The notes under the pieces: model-generated
The model's input: the letters and a program-made list of their open reading frames with translations, nothing else
The model's database searches: none
Told to the model about the DNA's origin: nothing
Made by a program: the position numbers and the translations under genes
DNA from: Zhengitettix transpicula
Taxonomy: Eukaryota > Arthropoda > Insecta > Orthoptera > Tetrigidae
Reading direction: 5' to 3'
DNA: 64,000 bases
NCBI GenBank assembly: GCA_037074705.1
Contig: CM073593.1
Span: 9,987,001 to 10,051,000 of the forward strand
Shown: positions 46,861-58,499 of the stretch, piece after piece
How the letters are laid out: each line of letters opens with the position of its first letter
Numbering within the stretch: the first letter of the stretch is position 1

Positions 46861-47726
46861 TTCACATATCAACTTGTACAAATTTATTTGATGGATTTCG
46901 AATTAAACTCTCTAACGGAGATAATGCTTTAGATGTTACTTTTTCTAGCTTTCGTAATCCTGTTCGACAAACACTTAAGTATCCAAATCAGAACCTATTT
47001 TATTTATATATACGGTATATATTTCTCAGTATGCTTCTAATCCTTACCTTCGTTCTATATATTTTTAAAAATACTTTCTGGAGTAGGTGGCTTATAACAT
47101 TAAAACTAGTATAGTGTTATCGATAAATATGAAATTTATCCTGTACAAGATTAAATATGACAAATAAATTTAAAATTTTGTTTATATTATTTAATTTATT
47201 TTACCGACTTAACGTTAGATGTTTCTAACGTAACTCAGAGGGAAACGGGTTTATGCTAATCAAATCTTTGTAAACACTTCTCTTCGATTCCAATATATTA
47301 CAATTCCGTTCGTTTTGGATGTCACAAAAATTATCTACTAATCAACAAAGTGCGCATGACAACCTGCTCCCGTGGATAACTGCATTATAGAAAACTTTCC
47401 TCGCGTAAGCACACACACAGCTCACTGTGTATGTCATTTTCGAGCGCGACCACAATGTAATCAGGACCGGCCAATGCACGTCTGCTCTGGAACCAATCCT
47501 TGTTACTCCTCTTATCAATCTCCTGCCCTGTCGTGAATGTAGCATGTCATGGAACTGCACGCGTTTGTGCAGCAACGAACCTTTCATGTGAAGTAAACCC
47601 CTAAAAATCTCTTTGTAGTGGGACACGTGACAGGTTAACACTCGGGTTTTGTTTGAACGTTCTGTAATCGACTTATTCAATGGACACAATGAAGATTTAT
47701 ACAATTATATATATATATATATATAT
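46861..47726. other. no gene recognised
   Basis: A 120-codon minus-strand frame at 47342-47704 is GC-richer than its surroundings but shows no domain, signal or repeat match. A TA tract ends the interval. Confidence 0.35.
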
Positions 47727-48679
47727 TGTAATAATTAAATATATTAATGGCTGAATGTGGCTTAAATGAAATACACTAATAACTTTAAAGAACAAACAAA
47801 ATTTATTGTGCCCAATTTAAAAACAATTATAAAATACACAAAATATTTGGGATCTCAGGGTCTTGATCTGGGTTTGATAAATGGCAGAATTTAAATAATC
47901 AAAATTACATTTACCTTTGATGGAAATCAGTGCGTCTGAACATAGACGACATTTGTTGTGGAAGAAATAATACTAAAGATTGAATTTAAACAGTTTTAAA
48001 TTTATCAAGAGTTAACGATCTCATTTTATCGATAATTAAATAATTAAAATTAAAGAACGATCTGACTTTTATCTTTTAAACACGGTTTACAAATTATTTT
48101 AAAGTTTTCTCTACTTACGACCGCCCAGGTCTCATTTTTAGTTTTTCGTGCACAATTTTGGGGACATCACTGATTCTAAGTACTCACAGACTCTAATTGG
48201 CGTTGTTTGTTAGTTGGTTTAACACAAATTGGTTGGTTCTCGATGCTTTACTGCAACCTGGATTTGTGGCTTTAGTTGACAATGGACTTCATTGGTTTGT
48301 CTGAATATTGCTATACTTTTTAATAATTGAAAGCATGCTTGTGACTGGGCCACAATCTTTCGTTCTGACTGCCGACTGTAAAACTTTCAATGAGTTCTTT
48401 TCGTCCGTTCTATTCGCCGTCTGCTGACCGACTGTACTGTTCAAATTTTTATGACTTGGAATTTTAGTCTTTTCTCCTTGCTGCCTACGGCCCGACTGTA
48501 CATTTCTGACTGTTCGTTCGTCTCGCAAGTTTTGAGCACGTAGAACCTTCTCGACTCCTCAACAATGTTTTTCTTTGCCTTGCCGGATTGTTGCGGCGTC
48601 CGCTCTATATCCACTAATAATGAGTCCTCTACAATTCAACTTTCCAATTAGAACAATGTCTTAATTACCAATTACTACA
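47727..48679 (-). mobile_element. solo-LTR-like element, flanked by ATAT
   Basis: Edges TGTAATAATTAAATA and AATTACTACA, with ATAT on both sides (47723-47726 and 48680-48683). It is very close in sequence to the copy at 3776 (GGGATCTCAGGGTCTTGA, GATCTCATTTTATCGATAAT, GTACTCACAGACTCTAA), so the two are probably recent relatives. Confidence 0.8.
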
Positions 48680-51600
48680 ATATATACATATTTTTATGAC
48701 TCCCCGGTGTATTCAGAAGTTGAGCAATATGAGAAACGGAAATTATTATTACAAAGCAGCTAATATTATCTCCGTGTTAAGTTCGTTGCTATATGATTCA
48801 CCAAAGGAATCACCTTTATTTTTCCAAATTAAAAACATATAAACCTACTTTATAATGTACAAATAGTTGTTATTGTGAAGGTTAGCAGTAATGGAATAGA
48901 ATAGGGAAATTTTAATAAATAATAAGCAAACGTCTTAATTTCCATATAACGTTATTTAAAATTTGATATTATAGATTGTTGTAGGTAAATTATTTCTTAA
49001 TATGATACGTTTTTCTGTGTATTTTTTTATAGCTTTTGTTCTGCTTCACTTTTAGGTGAATGCCGGGTAGGATCTTTAAACTTCAGACTAGGGGTCTTGG
49101 CTCTCCCGTTAGAAATCTGGACAAAAGTAATTCAATATTAACTATATTTGCTACACAATAATTGATAACCGATTTAACAAGAATATTTTATTTATCACCT
49201 CTTTCAACGATTAAAACTTCGAAGCGTAGACTAAGTATATTTAAAGGAAAAAGCATACGTAACATTTTAAGGACTTAAATAAGACAGCGTAATGTTTTTG
49301 GTTGGAATGCTATAGTTGTTGGAAATAAGAAATTGAAATTGATAATATCATGATAGATTTGTAAATCAAAATGTTAGTTCCTCAACACAGTAAGTGAAAT
49401 GCAAACCTGCCGAAATGGAACGTGGAAAGGATCTGCTGTCAAAGAAGGGCGTCCTTTATTCTCTCTTTTTTTTACGAGGAATACCATTGAGTGTACTATA
49501 AATTTTTCTGAAGAAACAATAATACATTTCTTCTCACGGTTAGTAATTTAAATATACTTAAGTCCAGCCGTAAACGATACAATTTACTGTATTATTTCCT
49601 AACTTAATCCCTTTAACACGTGTAGTCCGTTTGTTCCAAACTCAAAAATATTTACGAATAGATGTAAACCGTGTTTGTAGTGCAAGGTTAAAGCGCATTG
49701 GAGTAGTTTCCTAAGGGAAGGTGAACTATTTATTTATGGCTTTGTTAGATAGGGCTCAGACAAATCCCTTTGGATCCAGGACGAGTTATTTTATGACTCC
49801 CTTTGACTCTGTTCGCGCATCTACTCTTAGGTACGGCTTTCCAATTAACCAGTATGCGATATTGGATTCCTCAAGCAAACGCAGCATTGAACACTAATTA
49901 AGGCCAGTGATTGAACGTTATGCATAGAAGATGAAGACGTGATCAAACGATAATAGAATTGACGGTATGAATAATCTCCAATAAATATTTAATTACGACG
50001 GATCCGTTTCGAAGACAAACAACGACTTTAATATGGAAATTTTACTTTAAGTTGAAATTTAATAAAAAATATAGGGGAACACACGCTTTATTTTTCCATT
50101 AAGTCACAACACGTAGATCTTATATGATTAAATACGTTATAATTTCTTTGTAACGTTTATGCGACGAAGTATAACACACATTTTTGCTGACGATTAACGG
50201 ATTTCATTACCTGCTTTCAGTAGATTTAGTTGAAATCCTTCAATTAGATTGTATTTCCAAGGAGAAAGTGAAGTAAGTGGAGTTTACGATTATATTTAAA
50301 GAATGTTGAAGAATATTAGTAAATTTACTAAGGTTAGTCGTTCTTATAAACTCTTGGTTATTGATTTCTTATGAGATTGTTGGACAAGTGCCACAACCAC
50401 GTTCAGTCCCGCCGAGTTAGTTTCCTAATGTCATATTTCATACATTGCAGACTTCAGCATATATTATTATTGCATGTTTCAAGCTGAGCAAAACTTTCTC
50501 AGCGCTTTTTAATACCTGCTAGGCGAGATTGGGTTTCCCCCGTTTAGCGAAGATTCCTGGCAGAACATTTTTACAAGCAGTTTTCTCCTCTCTGACATCT
50601 TACCATTCAAAACGGCAACCCCAACATAACATGTTTCACACTTTCCTGTAATTGAAAAACTATTTCGTCGCAATGTTACCAATCTGACGTGTGTGTGAGA
50701 CTAATCTTAAAATTTCTCGTTTTTGATTCAACACAGTACAGCGAAAAGTAACGACATCTTCAGTGGTGAAAAATTATGTTCGTGTGTCTGCGAACTTTTA
50801 CTGAAATCATATCACAATATTTTATATACAATACAATTTTGAATCATCTCTGAATAGAATGTTTTGAGTGATATTTTTTTCTTATCTTAGTACTCTTGCA
50901 AAATATATTTATTTATATATAATCGACTTCATTTCTATAGAGCTTAAGTTAAATATCATCCACAGAGACGACTGAAAAATTCGTGTGCTGACAATAAAGT
51001 TCGAATATGACACAAAATTACCTAGAATCGGCATTTTTTCTGTGTCAGTAATATTCCCATTGTGTTTATCGCAAAGGCGATTCTATCTTTGACACCAAAT
51101 TGCAAATTAAAGAGGAGATAAAAACCCCAGTTTTTAAAAATTTTTGCACCAGTTGCCATTTTCCAGTTGAATCGATAAACTGAGTTGGCCTCTATGCCCA
51201 AGAATAATGGAAATCTCATTCGACACGCAACGCACTTGAAATATTAAATAGGGGTACAGACACTAAATAAAGCACGACTGACCCACAAATTTTATTTTAA
51301 GTTTCACTTGCGTGAAGCACTAGATTGTGAAATTAAAAATAAGCTTTCCGGATCGAAATTTTGACTTCATATCTTGTATAAGCAATTGGTAAAAGTTTTT
51401 GATAATTGAACATCATTAATATTATTTACACGAGTGGCGCAATGTTAGTAACTGTACATCAGAAACAAAGTAAGAAAGATGAGTAAAGCAGAATTTTGCA
51501 TTATTTAAAATATTTAATCCCAATATATTTTCGTTTTATGCTTCGTATATGATAATGATTGCACTTGATCATAGCAATAGTAGATTAATTATTCAGTTTT

Positions 51601-53283
51601 CCCCCTTGTATTCTTAAACAAGGTTTCACATCATGACTGTCCAAACTACAGTTCAAGAAGTGAGCCTGGTGAGAATTAAATATAATTTGCCCACACTGAA
51701 AATTTATTTTACTGTCGAAAATAGGAGACTATAAGTGCAGTATTAGATTTTTGGTGGAATTGACTGTTCATTTTAAAAAAAACTTTAATGTGTGCCTTTA
51801 ACTAACTTATTAGAACAGTATTCAATCAGATAGCATGATCTAAATAAAATTGATATTATGGCATGTTGAAATGAATGCAATCACTGTTTATTTACCTAAC
51901 ATAAACCTAAAGAGTGGGGACAACACAGAGCCTTACTTTTTTATTTCATACAAACATTTGAAATGTATTTCAGGATTTTTGGAATATGAGCCTCCAGTTA
52001 GAGTTACTCGTAATAACATTACTCGTAATAATATTAAACTTAATTAAGAAAAAATTATTATAGTAATTTTTTCTTTCAGATTTGTTGGAAAATTTTCTTG
52101 AGTTTGTTGTTAACTTTGCATGATAATTTTAATGGTTTTATTATATTGGAAATTTGTCTTTTAAATAACATATATTTGTCCAGAATTAAAATTGTATTGA
52201 AGATGATTTTTCTTCCTCCAGTTTTCTTTGATTCCCACGAGGAACTCACTTGGGCTGACTTCTTATCTCCTGGTTGGTCCAAAATGAAACCTTTCTAGCT
52301 TATGAACAGTGGCATGCTTCAGCGTCCACAAGTAGAACCTTCAGAAGGACAACAATATGAGGAAACGGCCCATGAAGACGTAAAACAAAAGTTAGAATTA
52401 CACAATGAGTTTCAACCTTGGCTATGTTTTCTGTGAAACACATTTGGCTACTGAATTCTATATTTATAAAACATAGGTGTTTTATGTTTGGTTGAATTGC
52501 TTTACTTTCACAAATTACTGTCCTTGACCTGTGTTATAAAAATTATGTAATGCTGGTACATTTTAGCTCTTAATATTGTGTAAGCACAAATCAATTGCAA
52601 ACTTAAGATTTAGAAATGTAGAATTATTCCATGAGTTTGTATTGAAATATGGGTAAAATACTTAATTGATACTATTAATCTACAAAAAAAAAACACGCTT
52701 ATATCAGTTTCAGGAGGCCAGTCTCATGCTTTGTTCAGGCAGTAGTAGTTGTGTGCAGAGCATAAAATTCTCTGTCAGTTTTTTCCAATATCTCAAAGAA
52801 TTGTCTTACTTTATTACATTAAGCGTTGTTAGTAACTCATTAAAATCTGTTTTTGTTTTACGTATCTTGTTTATAAAAAAATGGTGACTTGTTTTCTTTA
52901 AAAGTTTTCTGCAATAGTGTCAGTTAATTCGCTATGAATCGTATATATAATTTCATCTACAGATGAGAAAAAAGACTCGACAGGTGATTTTACATCATTT
53001 TCAGCACATTTTACAACAGATTTCTGACTGAAAATGTTAACTTTTATTGTCCAAACATACTGTGGAGGAAGTACTTTAGTAATTTATTTACTCCAACTAT
53101 CAAGAGATATTTGGTCAAAATTATGAACTTAATCAGAATGTGACTCGTCAATATTTCTTCCATAATATTGTTTATTGAGACTAGATTTTATAACTAAATT
53201 ATTTTAATTTATTATTAATTTGGTATGATATAAATTTATTTGAATTCGATAACAAAATTATTTCGATTCACGAATAATTATAT
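48680..53283. other. long stretch without gene; one repeat fragment
   Basis: Apart from a fragment of the ~500 bp dispersed repeat near 49045-49110 (GCCGGGTAGGATCTTTAAAC, as at 9016), nothing is recognised. Open frames of 65 to 73 codons (51022, 51850, 52098, 52666) have no domains. Confidence 0.4.
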
Positions 53284-54375
53284 TGTAATACCAATTAAAG
53301 AGGCCATTAATTGTTTTACTATAATTAGATTGTTGGCGGTACGAGTTTTGAAAGGGACAATCACGGCTCATTGTCGGCGATAATAGTTGAAAAACCGCGC
53401 GCTCGTAGGAAGACACTGCGGCGAGAGGCGAAACAAATCAGTCTGCGTCGGGAACTGGACACGTAGAATGTGGATGCTGATTTAAAAGTATGAATAGCGC
53501 GGTCCAAGAAGTCCAACTGCGAGATCTATTAGTTACATGAATCGCGAGTAAACAGTTTTGACGGAGAGACTCAAATAATAATCGCAAAGTTGGAAGCAAA
53601 AGGTTTTGCTTCACACAGACTGAACTAAATTCCGCATAGAGACATCAAGGAGACCTATGTCCGAGGGCTGACTGAGGAGCGGCTGATCCAAAGTTCCAGG
53701 TGGCAGAGAACGAGCACATTAACCGTGTTTATCTAAAAGTTAATGTGTAGAATCAGTGAATAATGGTCTTTTTAGTGAGTGTTGTCCTCAAGCTCCAAGA
53801 ATCAGATCCGGTACCAGAAAGACATTCGTGAGTACAAAACAATTATTTAAAATCTGTAAACGAGGATTAAAGGTAGAAGTCAGATTTCGTTCGTTTTTCT
53901 TTTCATTTAGTTTCTTTCATTTCGTTTATTTTCATATTGTATTAAGTTAGCTTCATTGAGTTTGAATTGTTAATGTTTGTTTATTAAATTGGATTGTTCT
54001 TACTATAAAACCCAGTAATGACTCTGAGATAAAGAGAATTTAGACGTATTTGATTGTAAAATATAAAGTTGTATTTTTCCTAGAACGCCACGAATTGCAA
54101 AGTTGAAATAAAATATTTATTTGTTAACTTTATGAAATTCGGCGAATAAAGTAGGGATTACAATTTGTACTTTTAAAGAATAAATGTTTAAATCTTAATA
54201 ATTTTGTTAATTAATTCTTTTAATTAAGATTACTCTTTTAATTATTACATAAACTGGCTTTCACAACGTGGGACAAATTTAATTTATTTTTCTTTACCTT
54301 TTAATTATTACATAAATTGGCTTCCACAACGTGGGCGAATTTAATTTATTTAATCTTTACTTTTTAATTATTACA
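53284..54375 (+). mobile_element. solo-LTR-like element with duplicated end segment, flanked by ATAT
   Basis: Edges TGTAATACCAATTAAAG and AATTATTACA, with ATAT on both sides (53280-53283 and 54376-54379). It is the longest copy, because its right end holds two tandem 63 bp units: ATTATTACA followed by TAAACTGGCTTTCACAACG, and again ATTATTACA followed by TAAATTGGCTTCCACAACG. ATTACA ends at 54249, 54312 and 54375. Each unit has a tRNA-Lys-primer-site-like block. CAGATTTCGTTCGT and the CCGGTACC block are shared with 30741. Confidence 0.85.
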
Positions 54376-55279
54376 ATATATTTAATCCATTCATATACAA
54401 GTTAAATATGAACTCTCTCAGAGTGAAATGCAAAACTAATGAAAATTACGCAAATGATGAAAATGAAAATTAAATAAATATAATAAAAGTTAACCGCAGA
54501 ATTTGCTTACTGAACACTGGAAATAGTGATCAGCTTCTGTCTGCTACGGAAAATCCTCCATCGTCCAGTCAGTTGTCGCCTCCAGCTTCCTTGCTGTTCC
54601 CCAAGCAACTTGTTATACTGACATCTCGATGAGCATAGCAGCATATTTTTTTCTCAACTCGGTTCTGCGACCTTCCTGTTCGTTTTATGAACAGCTTCCT
54701 CGCTGTCCCTCAAGCAACTCCTTACTCATCTCCATTCTATGACCGTCCAGTCTGTTTTACAGTACAGCGTTCTCGCTGTCCCATCTGGTCATCCTTTTCA
54801 CTTCCTATGACCAGTGACAACCCGCAGCGTTGTCGAGACAAAAATCACTGTCCCTCTCAATTTCTGGCGTGGTGCATTGTTAACACATTTTCTATAGTTC
54901 TGTGATTATCTAGAGTCAGTGATGGGTTGTGATTTTTATATAAACACTGAATTCATGCGACTTGAATTGCGTAGTTTTTTTTTATAAAAAATTAATGAAC
55001 GTGTGTTGTAATCCGTTAATTTAAACAATTCTTTCACAGGAAAAACGGTGAATCTTGCGATATCTCAGTTGAAGACATAACTATGCTGGCATTAATATAT
55101 TGTGTGAATGAAGGAACGTCTCATACGTTCAAGAAATTACTTACATGCTCTGAATTCACATACTTCTAGGAATCTTTAGATAGTCGTAAGAAGTTCATAA
55201 TATTCGCGTTAAAATTAAGTTGAGAAATTATCTCGATATTTAATATCGTGATAATGATACAATGAACCTCCAGGCGCTT
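54376..55279. other. no gene recognised
   Basis: A 72-codon frame at 54687-54905 has no domain. A CTGTCC-containing motif recurs loosely between 54540 and 54860, without clear periodicity. Confidence 0.35.
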
Positions 55280-56120
55280 TGACATTACTGGCAAAGTTTA
55301 AAATCCGGTATTCTATAGAATGTCTAGGCATTCAATTTAATGCCTAAAACTAGGCGTACGAAACAATTCACACATTTCTTAGGCATTCTGTAGAATGGCA
55401 TATGAGATACCGGGAAAGTATGATATACATCTCCGATTCGTTACGAATATCCCGTGGCAAGGCACGTGCCTTTTAACGCGCGCCGCAGACTTAGAATTTG
55501 TCAGATGCACTTTTAGTTTTGTCAAAATACGCAATTTTACTTACATTTGTTCAACAAAAAAATTAGTTTTGAACAGTTCAAAATTCGAGTTAATGCTGCA
55601 ACAAACAGTATTTTCTTAAACGACTATACTTACCAGAATTTAATAAATGATATACAAAAAGCCAAAATGACTACTAAGAACCCAGGGACTATTGGTTGCT
55701 GAATCGGTATGATGTGATGATTGTACAAAACAAAAATAAACTGATTTATTATGTTAAAGATGGCGTCGTCAGTACCATACAGTATTACGTCACGGACTGA
55801 GAGTTATTTCACGTACTTCAAAAAGCTCATTTGGCTATTGGACACCGATCATGTGATAGAATTTTGAAAGAACTTTCAACCAAATGAAAAAACGTTACAC
55901 GTCATGATTCAACAGTACATCCAACTTTATGAACCATGCCAGAAAAAAAATAGCATTTGTCATTCTATAGAATGTATATTATATACAATGCCTAGGGAAA
56001 GTATGTAATCATCCTCATATTTCATAATTGCCTAAAAACGCCGGGCATTATATACAATGCTATATTATATACAATGTCTATAGAATGCCGGCATTCCATA
56101 CATTGTCGGTAACAATGTCA
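55280..56120 (+). mobile_element. palindrome-rich DNA transposon with KRBA2/Ginger-like integrase remnant
   Basis: The two ends are related inverted sequences: TGACATTACTGGC at the left, and on the reverse strand TGACATTGTTACCG at the right. Both are packed with short palindromes (ATTCTATAGAAT at 55310, TAGGCATT/AATGCCTA at 55325-55346, CATTCTATAGAATG at 55961, GAATGCCGGCATTC at 56083). Inside, 55689-55884 encodes DYWLLNRYDVMIVQ, then a stop, then HLAIGHRSCDRILKELSTK. In a shifted frame QQYIQLYEPCQKKN follows. This is the His-His-Cys-Cys zinc-binding N-terminus of integrases of the KRBA2/Ginger group (HxxxGHGGRDRxxKEL..., then CxxC), with the first Cys replaced by Tyr. The catalytic DDE core is absent. 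Confidence 0.65.
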
Positions 56121-56224
56121 TATGACGAACTTGAAAATCTATACTTTATCAGGTTGAAATGAAAGACCTAATTACAAAATTGAATTATTTTTAAAAAAAT
56201 TATAAACATTATTGTGGTGAGGAT

Positions 56225-56380
56225 GGTCATTAATTAATATTTAATTACATGAAACAAATAACAAACTAAAACCCATTGAGAAACAAAATAAAAAGTACCA
56301 TTTAAAATCTTTAGTACCTCACGATCATTATCTGGGCCTTACAATAAGACAGACTAATATTTAAATTAGATTAGCAGGGT
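56225..56380 (-). mobile_element. possible fragment of the LTR family
   Basis: GATCATTATCTGGGCCTTAC followed by AATAAGAC resembles GGTCATTTATCTGGGCCTAC followed by TAAGTAAAG in the 5734 copy. No edges are visible. Confidence 0.3.
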
Positions 56381-57099
56381 GACCGGCGTTATTCCCGTGT
56401 ATTTATCTACATTATTCTCCGAGAAGGAATTTATTCGACTGTAGTATATTATTAGTTTTTGGTTGCGTAATGCAACGTTTACGCGCGTTGGAATTTACAA
56501 TTTTTTTCCCACCAGAAAAAGGCGAGACATGGTGGCGGGCTGCTGATTCTGCATCTGCAAAACCCTCGCTAAGTCTTGCACGTGCTGGTTCTAGGACGCC
56601 ACCGTCGGGCGCCACTGCCTTCGTTACCTGATTCTAGAGCCAGGAAGGGGAGTTTGGAGCTTCTGCGTGGCCGGACGCGTCCAACAGCGACAATCTGATC
56701 TGTGGGCTTCCTAGAGATGGTAATTAGCTTTCTATTTCTTGTATGCTTAACCTCTATAATAAATCTTATTTCAACAAAACTTTGTGTCTGAAGGTTTGAA
56801 CCCGATTCACCGTTCCGCCAATTCTGGCAGCGTCATGCAATCTTGACTCCGAACCGTCGTCTAACCAAACTTTCCTATTGTTTCCCATTAATTATTCCCA
56901 ATTTCCTATTTCTGGTAATATAACTGGTGATTTCGGCTGCGATTAGCATAAATTGGAACATTTTCCTATTTACGTTATCCTCACTGACCTGAGCCTCTGC
57001 AGCTAGCTTCAAATAAGCAAGGATGATGACTAACGGTACTTTAACAACTCGGGAATTCTACTAGAGAAAATTAGAGTGTCTAAAAATTAAAACTGAATT
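56381..57099. other. no gene; GC-richer block with polyadenylation-type signal
   Basis: 56500-56720 is GC-rich, followed by AATAAA near 56759 and TTCCGCCAATTCTGGCAGCG near 56813. This could be a different LTR, but no edges or second copy were found. Confidence 0.3.
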
Positions 57100-57660
57100 A
57101 AAAGAGAGAAAAATGGTGTCCAAAAGTACTCCTGGTACTTTAAAGAGAGTCAAAAAAGTAACACCTTCAACTAAATAGAAACTAAAAATATATCTCGTAC
57201 TGTAACAAAATAAAAAAATATACCCGATACCTTTAGAGGGGTCAAAAATAATCCGGGTAACTTTTTGTCAACCACGTTCACCTCCACGGCGATGAATATA
57301 AATTCATTTATCACCATGGTTATTGCGTGAATTAAACTCATCAACTGCTATAACCCAGGAATCTACACCAATCACGGTATTTTTTAGCATTTTTTTTGTA
57401 TACCCCTTCCACTACCACTTACATTTTGGAGTTGAAATTAGATAATTAAAAATACTTGAATGACACTATCAAATTCAGCGACGCCGAAAACCTGTTTATT
57501 CGATCCTAATAATGACTGTTTACGAATGTTTTTTAAATGCGACTCTCTTCCATCCGCATACCTAGAGGTTGTAGGTATGTCTTAAGCCCTCGGTGCTTGT
57601 TCCTGGATCGTAATTAACATGTGTATAAAGTTTGGTAGAATTGGCTCTGCGCGTTGGGAA
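57100..57660 (+). repeat. modular CTAGCTG-family repeat with minisatellite
   Basis: 57100-57262 holds a degenerate array of the reverse complement of the ~28 bp unit at 25187 (AAAGTACTCCTGGTACTTTA followed by AAGAGAGTCAAAAA). It is followed by one module that matches the copy at 20435. The order minisatellite then module is the mirror image of the 24650 copy, so the array belongs to the element. Confidence 0.5.
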
Positions 57661-58499
57661 TTTGTTTCACCTCCTTCCACCATCACTCCAAACGATCAAC
57701 TTTTGCCGCACCCCCTCTCCCCACTTCAAAATAAATAATTTTCAGCAAGTGTTTACTTCTTGTTCCAGAATCTATAGTAAAGGCTTGCTGGACAATAATG
57801 TGCTTCGGATGAAGAAGCATCATAACAGGTGGAACAAACGCCTGTTTAGCGAGTTTGAGAAATGGTTTTATTCTGTAGGTCCTAAGAAACAGGGAAAATG
57901 GATGGACTAAAGTTAATTCCTTTAAACTGAGTCTGCGTCGAAAAAAGTATAGAAGGAGTAACAAAGAAATCATGGTTTATACTTCCCAGGCCGAGTACTT
58001 TTCGAACAACCCTGGAAGGACAAAGTTTCGAGGGATTGATTTAATAGTTAGAAAAGTTTTTAGGTGTCACGTTCTTTGTTCCTAGAGAATCGCGGCAAAC
58101 GAAAATTTAAAGTACTCGCCAGTTCTTTAGGTTCAGAATCGTTGGTATACTAAAGCTGATAATATAGACTTCACACTGGTTTGAAAACAAAGCTTTGAAA
58201 CAGAAGTATGAAAAGTTAAAATTAGCCGTATTATAAAAGACTGTATGGATAGTAAATTAAAAATCAAAGACAGGGCACAAAAACAGATGTGTGGTGAATA
58301 ATAATTTATAATTATTCAAAAAAATTAAAGGAGGACTTCTTTGATGGGATTAACCTGCTGAGAAAGAACTTAGAGGCAGATTTATTTAGAACTGAGCTCT
58401 TATATATTGGTAATAATTTTTTCCCAAATGTAAATTAATGTCGTAAATGACAGTAATAATTTTCGTTTAGCAGAGTGATGGAAATTTAATTATCAATTA
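57661..58499. other. no gene recognised
   Basis: Frames at 57632-57910 (+, 92 codons) and 57683-57973 (-, 96 codons) overlap and have no recognisable domain. Some decayed upstream LINE sequence may be present from about 58440. Confidence 0.35.

Noticed and set aside
47342..47704. 120-codon open frame on -
   Set aside because: No domain or supporting context. It ends in the TA tract before a LTR.
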